A stretch of 64,000 bases of DNA from Pseudoxanthomonas suwonensis 11-1 (GTDB lineage Bacteria; Pseudomonadota; Gammaproteobacteria; Xanthomonadales; Xanthomonadaceae): contig NC_014924.1 in assembly GCF_000185965.1 (NCBI RefSeq), positions 1,364,001-1,428,000 on the forward strand. The letters are read 5' to 3'. Shown here piece after piece: positions 44,225-55,174 of this stretch. Made by a program: the position numbers and the translations under genes. The notes beneath the pieces are model-generated. The model had not been told where the DNA came from and ran no database searches. It saw only the letters and a program-made list of their open reading frames with translations. How positions within the stretch are numbered: the first letter of the stretch is position 1; every line of letters begins with the position of its first letter.

Positions 44225-47200
44225 ATGCGACTCGCCAACCGGGAGCGCGGAATTGCCGGTGGAGACGCGCCAGCCACCTTTGCGGGCGCGGCCTGTTCCC
44301 TTCGCGCGGTAGACGCCGTGGATCCCTCCATGGAGGGTCGGGCGCGCCATCCACGGCGCGCACGGTTCCGCCCAGGGTCGACAGGCCACGTCCCCGGCGT
44401 ACCCGGGGCTGCAGTGGTCGCGCTGCTTCTTTCCGCCGCTGCGGGCCCGGCAGTCGCAGCCCCCCAGCTGCTGGACGGCTTCGAGGATCCGGCGCCATGG
44501 CGGGTGGTCGTCTCCGACCAGGTCAGCGGTTCGATCCGCCGGGTCGAGGGCGTGCAGGGCGGGGCGCTGTGCCTGGACTACGACTTCAACGGTGTGTCCG
44601 GCTACGCAGGCATCCAGCGCGACCTGCCGCTGGAGTACCCGGAGAACTACCGTTTCTCCTTCCGCATGCGCGGCGACTCGCCGGCCAACGACCTGCAGTT
44701 CAAGCTGGTCGACGCCAGCGGCGACAACGTGTGGTGGGTGAACCGCCCGCGTTACGGGTTCCCCACCGGGTGGACCGAGGTGCGCTACCGCACCCGGCAT
44801 ATCGACAAGGCCTGGGGGCCGGACCCCGACAAGGTCCTGCGCCGCAGCCAGAAGCTCGAGTTCACCATCTACAACAATGCCGGCGGGCGCGGCAGCGTGT
44901 GCTTCGACGAGCTCTCGCTGGAGCCGCTGCCGGCGGAGCCCGATGCGCCCCCGGCCGCGGTGGCGGTCGAGGCCAGCGCGGCGCCAGGCAGCGCATCCCG
45001 CGTCATCGACGGCGACAGCGCCACGGTGTGGAAGGCCAGTGGCCGCCAGGGCTTGGTGCTGGACCTGGGCCAGGAGCGCGAGTTCGGTGGCCTGGTCCTG
45101 CGCTGGGCCGATGCCCGCCAGCGTCCGCAGCGCTACGTGGTGGAGCTGGAAGGTGCCGATGGCCAGTGGCGCCCGGTGCGCGCGGTCGAGCAGGGTCGCG
45201 GCGCCAGCGACTGGCTTTCCCTGCCCGAATCGGAAGCGCGCCGCATCGCACTGCGCCTTGAAGGCGGACGCTACGCGCTGGCCGAGGCGCAGGTGCAGCC
45301 GCTCGGCTTCTCGGCGCATCCCAACGATTTCATCAAGGCGCTGGCGCAGGAGCTGCCCCGTGGCTGGCTGCCCCGTGGCTTCAGCGGCGAGCAGCCGTAC
45401 TGGACCATCATCGGCGTCGACGGCGGCCACCAGCAGGGCCTGGTCGGCGAGGATGGCGCGGTCGAGCTGTCGCGGGGCGGCTTCAGCATCGAGCCCTTCG
45501 TGCTCGATGGCGATCGCCTGGTCAGCTGGGCCGATGTGAAGCCCGTCCAGCGCCTGCCCGGCCAGGGCCTGCCGATGCCGGAGGTGGAGTGGACCGCGGC
45601 CGGTGGCGCGGATGCGCCCGCGTTGCAGGTTTCCGCTTTCGCCCACGGCAGCGCCGGGGATTCGCGCGTGGTCGCGCGCTACCGCCTGCGCAATCCGCAT
45701 CCACGGTCGCGCGAGTACGTGCTGGCCTTGGCAGTGCGGCCCCTGCAGGTCAATCCGCCGGCGCAGTTCCTCAACACCATCGGCGGGGTCAGCCCGATCC
45801 GCTCGCTGGCGATCGACGGTGGCACGGTCACGGTGGACGGCAGGCCGCGGATCTTCGCGACGCAGTCGCCGGACCAGGCATTCGCCACGCCGTTCGATGC
45901 GGGGCTGGACGTGCAGCGCCTGGCCTCGGGCGATATCCCGGAGGACACCGCGGTCGAGGATCCGACCGGCCTGGCCTCGGGCATGCTCCTGTACCGCTGG
46001 CGGCTGGCACCCGGCGAGGAACGCGAGGTGGCGCTGGTCGCGCCGCTGGATGGCGAGACCGCGCCCCAGCCCGGCTTCGACGCCGCGCGTGCCGCGGAGG
46101 AAACCACGGCGCGCTGGCAGGAGCTGCTGGGCCAGGTGGAGCTGCAGCTGCCGGAGCAGGGCCGCGACTTCGCCGCGACCGTTCGCACCGCGCTGGCGCA
46201 CATGCTGGTCTCGCGCGTCGGCCCCAGCCTGCAGCCGGGCACGCGCTCGTACTCGCGCAGCTGGATCCGCGACGGGGCGATGATTTCCGAAGGCCTGCTG
46301 CGCCTGGGGCGGCCGGAGGTCGTGCGCCAGTACCTGGAGTGGTACGCGCCCTACCAGTTCGAGAACGGCAAGGTGCCGTGCTGCGTCGATGCCCGCGGCA
46401 GCGATCCGGTCCCTGAGAACGACAGCCACGGCGAGCTGATATTCAACATCGCCGAGTACTGGCGCTTCACCGGCGACCGCGAATTCCTGGAGCGCATGTG
46501 GCCGCATGTGCGCGGCGCGTTCGACTACATGGAGCGGCTGCGGGCCAGCGAGCGCACCGAGGAGAACCGCCGGCGCGACCCGGCCTTCTACGGGATGATG
46601 CCGGTGTCGATCAGCCACGAGGGCTATTCGGCGAAGCCGATGCATTCGTACTGGGACAACTTCTGGGCGCTGCGCGGCTACAAGGACGCGGTGGAAGTGG
46701 CCCAGGCGCTGGGCCTGCGCGAGGAGGCGCGCCGCATGGCGGCCGCGCGCGACCAGTTCCGCGCCGACCTCGCTGCATCGCTGCGTGCCGCCACCGCCCG
46801 CCACGGCATCGACTACCTGCCGGGCGCCGCGGAGCTGGGCGACTTCGATCCCACCTCGACCACCATCGCCCTGGCCCCGGGCGGCGAGCAGGACTGGCTG
46901 CCGCGCGACCTGCTGGAAAACACCTTCGAGCGTTACTGGCAGCACTTCACCGACCGCCGCGACGGCCGCCGCGAGTGGAAGGACTACACGCCCTACGAGT
47001 GGCGCAACGTGGCCGCGTTCGTGCGCCTGGGCTGGCGCGACCGCGCGTGGCAGGCGACCGACTACTTCTTCGCCGACCGCGCGCCGCAGGCCTGGAACCA
47101 GTGGGCCGAGGTGGTGTCGTCCACGCCACGCAAGCCGTTCTTCGTCGGCGACCTGCCGCATGCCTGGGTGGCATCGGACTTCGTGCGTTCGGCGCTGGAC

Positions 47201-47530
47201 ATGTTCGCCTACCGCCGCGAGCGCGACGACAGCCTGGTGCTGGCGGCCGGCGTTCCGCTGGATTGGCTGGAAGGCGAGGGCATCCGCGTCCGTGGCCTGC
47301 ATACCGCGCATGGTCGCATTGGTTACGCGCTGCGCCGCGCGGACGGGCAGCTGCAGCTGGACGTGGCCGATGACGCCGGCCTGCCGCCGGGCGGACTGGT
47401 GCTGCAGTGGCCATACGAAGGGCAGCCAGGCGCGACGACGGTCGATGGCCGGGCGGCGAAGTGGTCGAACGGCGAGTTGCGGATCAGCCGGCCGGGCGCG
47501 AAGGTGCGGGTCGAGGTCCGCAACCCGTAA
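44225..47530 (+). CDS. Multidomain carbohydrate-binding, six-hairpin glycosidase
   Basis: The 1101-residue protein starts at ATG 44225 with an AGGAGG site 9 nt after the permease gene. An unusual 60-residue N-terminal stretch precedes a hydrophobic signal-like segment (about 63-80). Two beta-sandwich carbohydrate-binding domains follow (about 82-240 and 245-360; the second F5/8-type-C-like). The C-terminal part is an (alpha/alpha)6 toroid with YSRSWIRDGAMISEGLLRLG (about 675-694), ENDSHGELIFNIAEYWRF (about 731) and NQWAEVV...DLPHAWVASDFVRS. The catalytic family and substrate are not settled; glucan trimming is inferred from neighbours. A palindromic element is embedded near the 5' end. Confidence 0.8.
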   Translation: MRLANRERGIAGGDAPATFAGAACSLRAVDAVDPSMEGRARHPRRARFRPGSTGHVPGVPGAAVVALLLSAAAGPAVAAPQLLDGFEDPAPWRVVVSDQVSGSIRRVEGVQGGALCLDYDFNGVSGYAGIQRDLPLEYPENYRFSFRMRGDSPANDLQFKLVDASGDNVWWVNRPRYGFPTGWTEVRYRTRHIDKAWGPDPDKVLRRSQKLEFTIYNNAGGRGSVCFDELSLEPLPAEPDAPPAAVAVEASAAPGSASRVIDGDSATVWKASGRQGLVLDLGQEREFGGLVLRWADARQRPQRYVVELEGADGQWRPVRAVEQGRGASDWLSLPESEARRIALRLEGGRYALAEAQVQPLGFSAHPNDFIKALAQELPRGWLPRGFSGEQPYWTIIGVDGGHQQGLVGEDGAVELSRGGFSIEPFVLDGDRLVSWADVKPVQRLPGQGLPMPEVEWTAAGGADAPALQVSAFAHGSAGDSRVVARYRLRNPHPRSREYVLALAVRPLQVNPPAQFLNTIGGVSPIRSLAIDGGTVTVDGRPRIFATQSPDQAFATPFDAGLDVQRLASGDIPEDTAVEDPTGLASGMLLYRWRLAPGEEREVALVAPLDGETAPQPGFDAARAAEETTARWQELLGQVELQLPEQGRDFAATVRTALAHMLVSRVGPSLQPGTRSYSRSWIRDGAMISEGLLRLGRPEVVRQYLEWYAPYQFENGKVPCCVDARGSDPVPENDSHGELIFNIAEYWRFTGDREFLERMWPHVRGAFDYMERLRASERTEENRRRDPAFYGMMPVSISHEGYSAKPMHSYWDNFWALRGYKDAVEVAQALGLREEARRMAAARDQFRADLAASLRAATARHGIDYLPGAAELGDFDPTSTTIALAPGGEQDWLPRDLLENTFERYWQHFTDRRDGRREWKDYTPYEWRNVAAFVRLGWRDRAWQATDYFFADRAPQAWNQWAEVVSSTPRKPFFVGDLPHAWVASDFVRSALDMFAYRRERDDSLVLAAGVPLDWLEGEGIRVRGLHTAHGRIGYALRRADGQLQLDVADDAGLPPGGLVLQWPYEGQPGATTVDGRAAKWSNGELRISRPGAKVRVEVRNP
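44314..44358. repeat. Nested palindrome inside the glycosidase 5' end
   Basis: CGCCGTGGAT (44314-44323) pairs perfectly with ATCCACGGCG (44349-44358). Inside it CCCTCCATGGAGGG (44324-44337) is a second perfect palindrome. The element lies in the reading frame between the start and the signal segment, encoding AVDPSMEGRARHPRR-like sequence. Confidence 0.75.
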
Positions 47531-47549
47531 TCCATTGGGGCGCTCTTCT

Positions 47550-47730
47550 TCCTTCTCCTTCCGGGAGAGGGGCAGGGTGAAGGTCGGGGACCCGGCATCA
47601 ACTGGGCGCCGACCTTCCTCCAACCCTCGTCACGAGGCGAAGCGTCGTACCCGTAGCCCGGATAAGCCAAGCGCATCCGGGTCGGAAGTATGGAACGGGT
47701 GGATCCTGTCGATCCCGGATGCGACCTACG
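47550..47730. repeat. Intergenic hairpin repeats
   Basis: This stretch after the glycosidase has no gene. It holds CTTCCGGGAGAGGGGC, a relative of the hairpin at 27.6 kb, and CCCGGAT...ATCCGGG (47661-47684), with a further GATCCCGGATGCGACC near 47712. These are small dispersed hairpins typical of the lineage. Copies elsewhere could not be searched. Confidence 0.5.
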
Positions 47731-47751
47731 GCCTTGTGCGGCTACGACAAT

Positions 47752-47784
47752 AAAAAAGCCGGGCATTGCTGCCCGGCCTTTTTT
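47752..47784. terminator. Bidirectional terminator between the glycosidase and eda
   Basis: AAAAAAGCCGGGC pairs with GCCCGGCCTTTTTT across a 6-nt loop, with an A-run on the left and a T-run on the right. It can stop transcription on both strands, separating the convergent glycosidase and eda genes. Confidence 0.9.
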
Positions 47785-47803
47785 CCTCGCACGGATGCGC
47801 CTA

Positions 47804-48463
47804 TCAGCCCGCGCGTGCCGCCGCCACGATCCCGGCGGCCTTGGCCGCGCTGGCCTCGACCTTGTCCCACTCGCCGGCCTTGAGCCAGGGCTTGGGCACC
47901 ATCCACGAGCCGCCGATGCAGACCACGTTCGGCTGGGCCAGGTACTCGGCCGCGGTGTCCTCGCTGATGCCGCCGGTGGGGCAGATCTTCAGCTCGCCCA
48001 TCGGGCCGGCCAGGCCCTTGAGCATGGCCAGGCCGCCGACCGCGTTGGCCGGGAACAGCTTGCACACGCGGAAGCCCCGCGCCATCAGCGACAGGAACTC
48101 GGTCGGGGTGGCGCCGCCCGGGACGGCCGGGATCGGAGCCTTGGCCAGCGCATCGGCCAACTCCGGCGGCGTACCCGGGGTGACCAGGAAGTCCGCGCCC
48201 AGCTCGATGCACTTCTCCATCTGCTCGATGGTCAGCACCGTGCCCATGCCGACGGCGATGCCGGGCAGTTCCTTCTTCAGCGCGACCAGCGCATCCAGCG
48301 CGCAGGGCGTGCGCAGGGTCAGCTCGATCGCGGTCAGGCCGCCCTTGAGCAGCGCGGAGGAGAGCTTGCGCGCCTCGTCGACGCTGTCGGCGGTGACCAC
48401 CGGCAGGATTCCGGCCTGGCGCAGCAGCTGTTCGGCCTTGGCCTGGGTCTGGGCGATGCTCAT
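47804..48463 (-). CDS. eda: 2-dehydro-3-deoxyphosphogluconate aldolase
   Basis: The 219-residue class I aldolase splits KDPG into pyruvate and glyceraldehyde-3-phosphate, the last Entner-Doudoroff step. Family motifs include GGLTAIELTLRTP, GMGTVL, FLVTPGTPPEL and VCKLFPANAVGG, in which the lysine forms the Schiff base, and a CPTGGI phosphate site. Start 48463 matches the family. It lies downstream of edd, beyond a hairpin that could reduce read-through. Confidence 0.96.
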   Translation of the reverse strand: MSIAQTQAKAEQLLRQAGILPVVTADSVDEARKLSSALLKGGLTAIELTLRTPCALDALVALKKELPGIAVGMGTVLTIEQMEKCIELGADFLVTPGTPPELADALAKAPIPAVPGGATPTEFLSLMARGFRVCKLFPANAVGGLAMLKGLAGPMGELKICPTGGISEDTAAEYLAQPNVVCIGGSWMVPKPWLKAGEWDKVEASAAKAAGIVAAARAG

Positions 48464-48517
48464 GGATCGTGTGGCTCCGTGGCTTGGGTCGCGGCCCGCG
48501 GGCCGCGCCTGTTATGG

Positions 48518-48548
48518 GGGAAAGGCCACCACGCCGGGCGTGGTGGCC
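48518..48548 (-). terminator. Hairpin after edd
   Basis: GGCCACCACGCC and GGCGTGGTGGCC form a 12-bp inverted repeat with a single central base (48524-48548). On the minus strand it is followed by TTTCCCCC. It lies 5 nt past the edd stop and may partly terminate before eda. Confidence 0.6.
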
Positions 48549-48553
48549 AAGGG

Positions 48554-50467
48554 TCAGTTGTCCTTCTCGGCGTGCGGTGCCAGCGCCGCCCCGGCCTCGC
48601 CGCCGAGCTCGTACTCGGCGTCGTAGTCCCAGGCAGAGCCGTCGTGCGCCGGCGGACCACAGGAGATCGACACCGCACCCTGGTCGGCCGGGCCGACGTT
48701 GGCGCGGTTGAACGCGAACAGGTTGCGGCCGAGGTCGTGCGCCGGACGGGTGGTGTTGGCCGCGACCTCGCGCGCGTTCCACTCATCTGCGTCGACCAGT
48801 ACTTCGAGCACGCCGGCCTCGCTGTCCAGGCGCACGATGTCGCCGTCGCGGACCTTGCCGATCGGGCCGCCACGCGCGGCTTCCGGGGTGACGTGGATCG
48901 CCGCCGGGATCTTGCCGGAGGCGCCGGACAGGCGGCCGTCGGTGACCAGCGCCACCTTGCGGCCCTGGTTCTGCAGCATGCCCAGCAGCGGTGCCAGCGA
49001 GTGCAGTTCCGGCATGCCGTTGGCCTGCGGGCCCTGGTAGGTCACCACGGCGACGAAGTCGCGCGGCAGCACGCCGGCGGCGTGCAGCTTGTTGAGCTTC
49101 TGCGGCGCGTCCACCACCACCGCCTGCGCCTCGACGTAGCGATGCTCCGGCTTGACCGCCGACAGCTTGATCAGGCCGCGGCCGATGTTGCCGCGGAGCA
49201 GCCGCAGGCCGCCCTGGGCCTCGAACGGGGCGGCGACGGTGCGCACCACGCTCTCGTCGGCCGACACCGTGGCCGACGGCACCGAGGCCAGCTGCCCGTC
49301 CTCCAGGCGCGGCTCGCGGGTGAAGGCGCGCATGCCTTCCGGCACCACGGTGGTGAGGTCGTGCATCAGCCCCGCGTCCAGCAGCTCGCGGAACACGAAG
49401 GGCACGCCGCCGGCCGCCTGGAAGCGGTTCACGTCGGCCTCGCCGTTGGGGTACACGCGGGCCAGCAGCGGCACCACCTGCGAGATCTGGTCCATGTCGT
49501 CCCAGGTCAGGACGACGCCGGCGGCGCGCGCCACCGCGATCCAGTGGATGGTGTGGTTGGTCGAGCCGCCGGTGGCCATCAGCGCGACGATCGCGTTGAC
49601 GATGGCGCGCTCGTCGATCAGCCGGCCCAGCGGCCGGTAGTCGTCGCCCAGCGCGGTCATCTGCAGCACGCGGCGCACGGCCTCGTCGTCCAGGGCCTTG
49701 CGCAGCGGGGTGCCCGGGTTGATGAACGAGCTGCCCGGCAGCTGCACGCCCATGGCCTCCAGCAGCACCTGGTTGGAATTGGCGGTGCCGTAGAAGGTGC
49801 AGGTGCCGGCCGAGTGGTAGGACTGCGACTCGACCTCCAGCAGCTCCTCGCGGGTGGCCTCGCCGGCGGCGTAGCGCTCGCGAACCTCGGCCTTCTTCTT
49901 GTTGGGGATGCCGGGCGGCATCGGGCCGGCCGGCACGAACAGCGCCGGCAGGTGGCCGAAGGCCAGCGCGCCGATCAGCAGGCCCGGCACGATCTTGTCG
50001 CAGATGCCCAGGTACAGGGCCGCGTCGAAGGCGTCGTGGCTGAGGCCGATGGCGGTGGCCTGGGCGATCACGTCGCGGGAGAACAGCGACAGCTCCATGC
50101 CGCCGCGGCCCTGGGTGACGCCGTCGCACATCGCCGGCACGCCGCCGGCGACCTGCGCGGTGGCGCCCAGCTCGCGGGCCAGGGCGCGGATCCGCTCCGG
50201 GTAGTGCTCGTACGGCTGGTGCGCCGAGAGCATGTCGTTGTAGGCGGTGATGATGCCCAGGTTCGGCGTGGCGCCGCCGCGCAGGCGGGCCTTGTCGTGT
50301 TCGCCGCAGGCGGCGAACACGTGCGCCAGGTTGGCGCAGCTCAGCGGGGTGCGGTTGGGACCGTTGCGGACCGCCTCGTCGATGCCGGCCAGGTAGGCGG
50401 CACGCGAAGGGGCGCTGCGCTGGCGGATGCGCTCGGTGACGGCTTCGATCTTGGGATGCAGGCTCAT
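48554..50467 (-). CDS. edd: Phosphogluconate dehydratase
   Basis: The 637-residue iron-sulfur enzyme dehydrates 6-phosphogluconate to KDPG. It has the IlvD/Edd segments [72 protein letters not shown] and [23 protein letters not shown]. Conserved cysteines in MCDG and GTCTFYG belong to the cluster ligands. The length is standard. It follows pgl on the minus strand, after 118 nt. Confidence 0.96.
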   Translation of the reverse strand: MSLHPKIEAVTERIRQRSAPSRAAYLAGIDEAVRNGPNRTPLSCANLAHVFAACGEHDKARLRGGATPNLGIITAYNDMLSAHQPYEHYPERIRALARELGATAQVAGGVPAMCDGVTQGRGGMELSLFSRDVIAQATAIGLSHDAFDAALYLGICDKIVPGLLIGALAFGHLPALFVPAGPMPPGIPNKKKAEVRERYAAGEATREELLEVESQSYHSAGTCTFYGTANSNQVLLEAMGVQLPGSSFINPGTPLRKALDDEAVRRVLQMTALGDDYRPLGRLIDERAIVNAIVALMATGGSTNHTIHWIAVARAAGVVLTWDDMDQISQVVPLLARVYPNGEADVNRFQAAGGVPFVFRELLDAGLMHDLTTVVPEGMRAFTREPRLEDGQLASVPSATVSADESVVRTVAAPFEAQGGLRLLRGNIGRGLIKLSAVKPEHRYVEAQAVVVDAPQKLNKLHAAGVLPRDFVAVVTYQGPQANGMPELHSLAPLLGMLQNQGRKVALVTDGRLSGASGKIPAAIHVTPEAARGGPIGKVRDGDIVRLDSEAGVLEVLVDADEWNAREVAANTTRPAHDLGRNLFAFNRANVGPADQGAVSISCGPPAHDGSAWDYDAEYELGGEAGAALAPHAEKDN

Positions 50468-50585
50468 GGCGTTCCAGTGGGGCGGAGCTGGCGCCGCTGA
50501 AGGGCGCGAACGGGCTGCGGAAGCAGGACGGCGACGCGGGGCGTGCCGCCCCGGTATCAGAGAGGTGCGGGCGGAGGACCGCGCA

Positions 50586-51299
50586 TCAAGCGCACCAGTG
50601 GACGCGCAGTGGGCTGGCGCTCAGGCCCAGCACCGCGCGGATCGGCATTTCACGCACGTCGTCGCCGGCCAGGGCGCGCTCCAGCACCTCGCGCTTGGCC
50701 TCGCCGCGCAGCAGCAGCAGGTGCTGGCGGCAGCGGGCCAGGCCGGCGCGGGTGAGGGTGATGCGCGTGGTCCATTCGGCCGCGACCGGGCAGCCGGTGG
50801 CGTCGAGCACGGCGTAGTCGTCCTGCGAGGCCAGCGCGGCGTCGAGGTCGACCGAGCCGGGGAACAGCGAGGCGGTATGGCCGTCGTTGCCCATGCCCAG
50901 CACCGCCACGCAGGGATCCTGCCCACCGGCCGAATCGCGGTTGGCGGCCTCGACGCAGGCGGCGGCCGACAGGCCTTCACGCACCAGCGGCTCGAAATGC
51001 AGGCCCGCGGCGCGTTCCAGCAGGCTCTCGCGGATCAGCTTGGTGTTGCTGGCCGGATGGTCGGCGGGCACGAAGCGGTCGTCGACCAGGCCGACGCTCA
51101 CCTTCGACCAGTCCAGCGGCGCCTGCGCCAGGCGGCTGTAGGCCGGCGCCGGGGTGGTGCCGCCGGAGAGCAGGGCGCGGGCGCTGCCGCTGGCTGCCAG
51201 GTTGGCTTCGATCGCGGCCTGGAGATCGGCCGCGATGGCCTCGCCCCAGGCCTCGACGCTGGCATGCTCGAGCCACTCGATGCGCGGATCGACGATCAC
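50586..51299 (-). CDS. pgl: 6-phosphogluconolactonase
   Basis: The 237-residue enzyme hydrolyses 6-phosphogluconolactone. It has [49 protein letters not shown] and the C-terminal [14 protein letters not shown] motif with the conserved catalytic histidine. A GTG start at 51299 overlaps the glk stop (GTGA), so it is coupled to glk. It links zwf to edd. Confidence 0.94.
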   Translation of the reverse strand: MIVDPRIEWLEHASVEAWGEAIAADLQAAIEANLAASGSARALLSGGTTPAPAYSRLAQAPLDWSKVSVGLVDDRFVPADHPASNTKLIRESLLERAAGLHFEPLVREGLSAAACVEAANRDSAGGQDPCVAVLGMGNDGHTASLFPGSVDLDAALASQDDYAVLDATGCPVAAEWTTRITLTRAGLARCRQHLLLLRGEAKREVLERALAGDDVREMPIRAVLGLSASPLRVHWCA

Positions 51300-52288
51300 G
51301 CCGACGCCTCCCGGCGGACCAGGTCCACCGCGTAGGCGGCCGCGCCGAGCAGCCCGGCCTGCGGATGCAGCACGGCGAGCGAGGGCACCCGCGCCATGGT
51401 CGGCGAGAAGCGGCCCTTGTACTCGAAGCGCTGGCGGAAGCCGGAGTGGCGCAGCGAATCCAGCATCTTCGGTACCAGGCCGCCGGTGAGGAACACGCCG
51501 TCCCAGGCACCGATGGTCAGCACCAGGTCGCCGGAGATCGCGCCGAACACCGCGCAGAACACGTCGACCGCGCGCATGCACAGCGGATCGCCGGCGGCGG
51601 CGCGGGCGGTGACGTCCTTGGGCTCGAGCAGGCCGGGGTCGTGGCCGGCGATCTCGCACAGGGCGCGGTGGATGTTCACCAGGCCCGGGCCGCAGATCAG
51701 GCGCTCGTTGGAGACGCGGCCGAACTGCGCCGACAGGATCTCCAGGATGCGGATCTCCTCCGGCGTGCCGGGCGGGAAGCTGACGTGGCCGCCCTCGGTC
51801 TCCAGCGGATAGCAGCGGCCGTCACGCACCACCAGGCCGCCCACGCCCAGGCCGGTACCCGGGCCGAGCACGGCATAGGTGCGCGGCTCGCCGGCGGGCG
51901 CCGGGGTCCAGGGCACGCCGCCGATCGGCACCACGTCCTCGGCCCGGTACAGGCTGATGGCCATGGCCTGGGCGGCGAAGTCGTTGATCAGGTAGACCTG
52001 GTCGAAGCCCAGCATCTCGCGGGTGCGAGGACGCGAGATCACCCACGGATGGTTGGTGATGCGCGCCTCGTCGCCGTCCACGCGGCCGGCCACGGCGAAC
52101 ACGCCGCAGCGGGCGCTGGCCTGGGCCTGGTCGAGGTAGTGGCGCGCGGCCTCGGCCAGCGACGGGAACTCGGCGACGGCGAACTCGCGCACGCTGTCCT
52201 CGAGCAGCGGCGTCTGCGCGCTGGTGTCGGCCAGCGCGAAGCGCGCGTTGGTGCCGCCGATGTCGGCGATCAGGAACAGGTCGGACAT
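51296..52288 (-). CDS. glk: Glucokinase
   Basis: The 330-residue enzyme phosphorylates glucose with ATP. The N-terminal phosphate motif ADIGGTNARFALADT, the sugar-binding NDFAAQAMAISLY, LGPGTGLGVGGLV and the ETEGGHVSFPP segment identify the proteobacterial glucokinase family. It starts 2 nt after the zwf stop. Its presence beside an ABC glucan locus suggests free glucose is made inside the cell. Confidence 0.95.
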   Translation of the reverse strand: MSDLFLIADIGGTNARFALADTSAQTPLLEDSVREFAVAEFPSLAEAARHYLDQAQASARCGVFAVAGRVDGDEARITNHPWVISRPRTREMLGFDQVYLINDFAAQAMAISLYRAEDVVPIGGVPWTPAPAGEPRTYAVLGPGTGLGVGGLVVRDGRCYPLETEGGHVSFPPGTPEEIRILEILSAQFGRVSNERLICGPGLVNIHRALCEIAGHDPGLLEPKDVTARAAAGDPLCMRAVDVFCAVFGAISGDLVLTIGAWDGVFLTGGLVPKMLDSLRHSGFRQRFEYKGRFSPTMARVPSLAVLHPQAGLLGAAAYAVDLVRREASA

Positions 52289-52290
52289 GC

Positions 52291-53763
52291 TCACCGCCCG
52301 TCGCGGGACGGACGCGCCACGGCGTCGAAACGTTCCGGCAGGAACACGGTCGCGTCCTCCGGGCCCCAGCTGCCTGCCGGGTAGGGCTGCAGCGGCGAAT
52401 TGTCCTCGCGCCAGGCGTCGACCACGCTGTCGATCCAGGCCCACGCGGCCTCGACCTCGTCGTTGCGCACGAACAGGGCGTGGTTGCCGTGGAAGGCGTC
52501 CAGGAACAGGCGCTCGTAGGCGATGCGGCGGTTCTGGCCGGTCTCGGAGGACAGCTCCAGCTCCAGCGGCTGCAGTTCCAGGGTGCCCCATTCCGGGCCG
52601 GCCAGGCTGCTCATCAGGCCCAGCTCGATGTCCTCCTGCGGCTGCAGGCGGAAGGTCAGGCGGTTGGGCACGGCGTTGCTGCGGTCCGGGCGCTCGAACA
52701 ACCAGTGGGTGACCGGCTTGAGGGTCACGGTGACCACGGTCGAGCGGTCGGCCATGCGCTTGCCGGTGCACAGGTGGAACGGAACCCCCGCCCAGCGCCA
52801 GTTGTCGATGTGCGCGGTGACGCCGACGAAGGTTTCGACATCGCTGTCATCCGGCGGCGAATAGGCCTGGACCGGCTCGCCATTGATCGTCCCGGCGGTG
52901 TAGCGGCCGCGCACGCTGTGACGGCGGGCCTCCTTGGCGCAGAACGGGCGCAGGGCGCGCAGCACCTTGACCTTCTCGTCGCGGATGCGGTCGGCCTCCA
53001 GCGAGGCCGGCGGCTCCATCGCCACCAGGCACAGCAGCTGCAGGATGTGGCTCTGGACCATGTCGCGCAGCGCGCCGGAGCGGGCGTAATAGGAGTTGCG
53101 GCCGTCCACGCCCTCGCTCTCGGACACCAGGATGTGCACCGAGTCGATGTAGTTGCGGTTCCACACCGCTTCCAGCAGGGCGTTGCCGAAGCGCAGCGCC
53201 AGCAGGTTCTGCACCGCCGCCTTGCCCAGGTAATGGTCGATGCGGAAGATCCGGTCCTCGTCGATCAGGCGGCCGATGGTCGCGTTGATCTCGCGGGCCG
53301 AGGCCAGGTCGGCGCCGATCGGCTTCTCCAGCATCAGCCGGCTCGGCGCGGCGAAGGCGCCGCCCAGGGCCAGGCCCTCGCAGGTGCTCATGTACAGGCC
53401 CGGCGGGATCGACAGGTAGCTCACGCAGGGGCGGTCGGCCAGGTCGCGCACGGCGTCGGCTACCGAAGCCGGGGTGCGCATGTCGACCGAGCGGTAGTCC
53501 ACCCGCTCCAGGAAGGCCTCGACCTGCTCGGCGGTCGGCGTGTAGTGCGACAGGCTGGCGAAGCGCTCGCGCAAGATGCCGCGGAACTTATCCGTGTCGT
53601 GCGGCGACAGCGCCAGCGCACGGACGCGGAAGCCCTCCGGCAGCAGGCCGTCGCCCATCAGGCGCAGCAGCGAGGGGAACAGGTAACGCTGGGCCAGGTC
53701 GCCGGTGGCGCCGAACAGCAGCAGGGTGTCATGCATCCGGTGGGCTTCCGTGGGGTGGGGCAT
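52291..53763 (-). CDS. zwf: Glucose-6-phosphate dehydrogenase
   Basis: The 490-residue enzyme oxidises glucose-6-phosphate with NADP or NAD. It has the cofactor motif LFGATGDLAQRYLFPSLLRL, the substrate segment RIDHYLGKAAVQN with the catalytic lysine/histidine region (H about 177), and EKPIGADLASAREIN. A later methionine (53736) is an alternative start nine codons downstream with a GGAAG site. It begins the minus-strand set zwf-glk-pgl-edd-eda, opposite to the ABC ATPase gene. Confidence 0.96.
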   Translation of the reverse strand: MPHPTEAHRMHDTLLLFGATGDLAQRYLFPSLLRLMGDGLLPEGFRVRALALSPHDTDKFRGILRERFASLSHYTPTAEQVEAFLERVDYRSVDMRTPASVADAVRDLADRPCVSYLSIPPGLYMSTCEGLALGGAFAAPSRLMLEKPIGADLASAREINATIGRLIDEDRIFRIDHYLGKAAVQNLLALRFGNALLEAVWNRNYIDSVHILVSESEGVDGRNSYYARSGALRDMVQSHILQLLCLVAMEPPASLEADRIRDEKVKVLRALRPFCAKEARRHSVRGRYTAGTINGEPVQAYSPPDDSDVETFVGVTAHIDNWRWAGVPFHLCTGKRMADRSTVVTVTLKPVTHWLFERPDRSNAVPNRLTFRLQPQEDIELGLMSSLAGPEWGTLELQPLELELSSETGQNRRIAYERLFLDAFHGNHALFVRNDEVEAAWAWIDSVVDAWREDNSPLQPYPAGSWGPEDATVFLPERFDAVARPSRDGR

Positions 53764-54082
53764 CGGTTCGGTGGCTTCTCTTGGGGATCGCACCCGCGCG
53801 GCGGGTGGAAAGGTGGGCAGATAACCGCAGGTAATGCGTGAAACCTCCGAAATATGGCCGCCGGCATGGATAATGTCCAGTGGCCGGGACGGTGTCCGGG
53901 GAAACCACCAGCGCAATGCTGCGGCGTATGTTTCACGGCCTGGAAGGCGGTTCGCACGTCCCGGCGCGGCCGGATCCGCTACACCGCTTGCACCGCCGGG
54001 CGTGACATCATCGACGACCCGGATCGGCGGCGGCCGCAGTCGCGGCGTGCGCTCCGGGTTGAATACGTATGCGGAGACGCGG
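53764..54082. promoter_or_regulatory. Divergent promoter zone of zwf and the ABC ATPase
   Basis: The 319-nt gene-free gap between the two divergent genes must contain both promoters. No perfect LacI-type operator and no convincing -35/-10 pair was found. Frames inside it are not protein-like. Confidence 0.5.
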
Positions 54083-55162
<1,080 letters not shown>

Positions 55163-55174
55163 CCCGCCTGGCGG

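Noticed and set aside
44177-47623. A 1148-codon minus-strand frame opposite the glycosidase gene
   Set aside because: Composition is Arg/Ala/Gln-rich without motifs; the plus strand carries clear domains.
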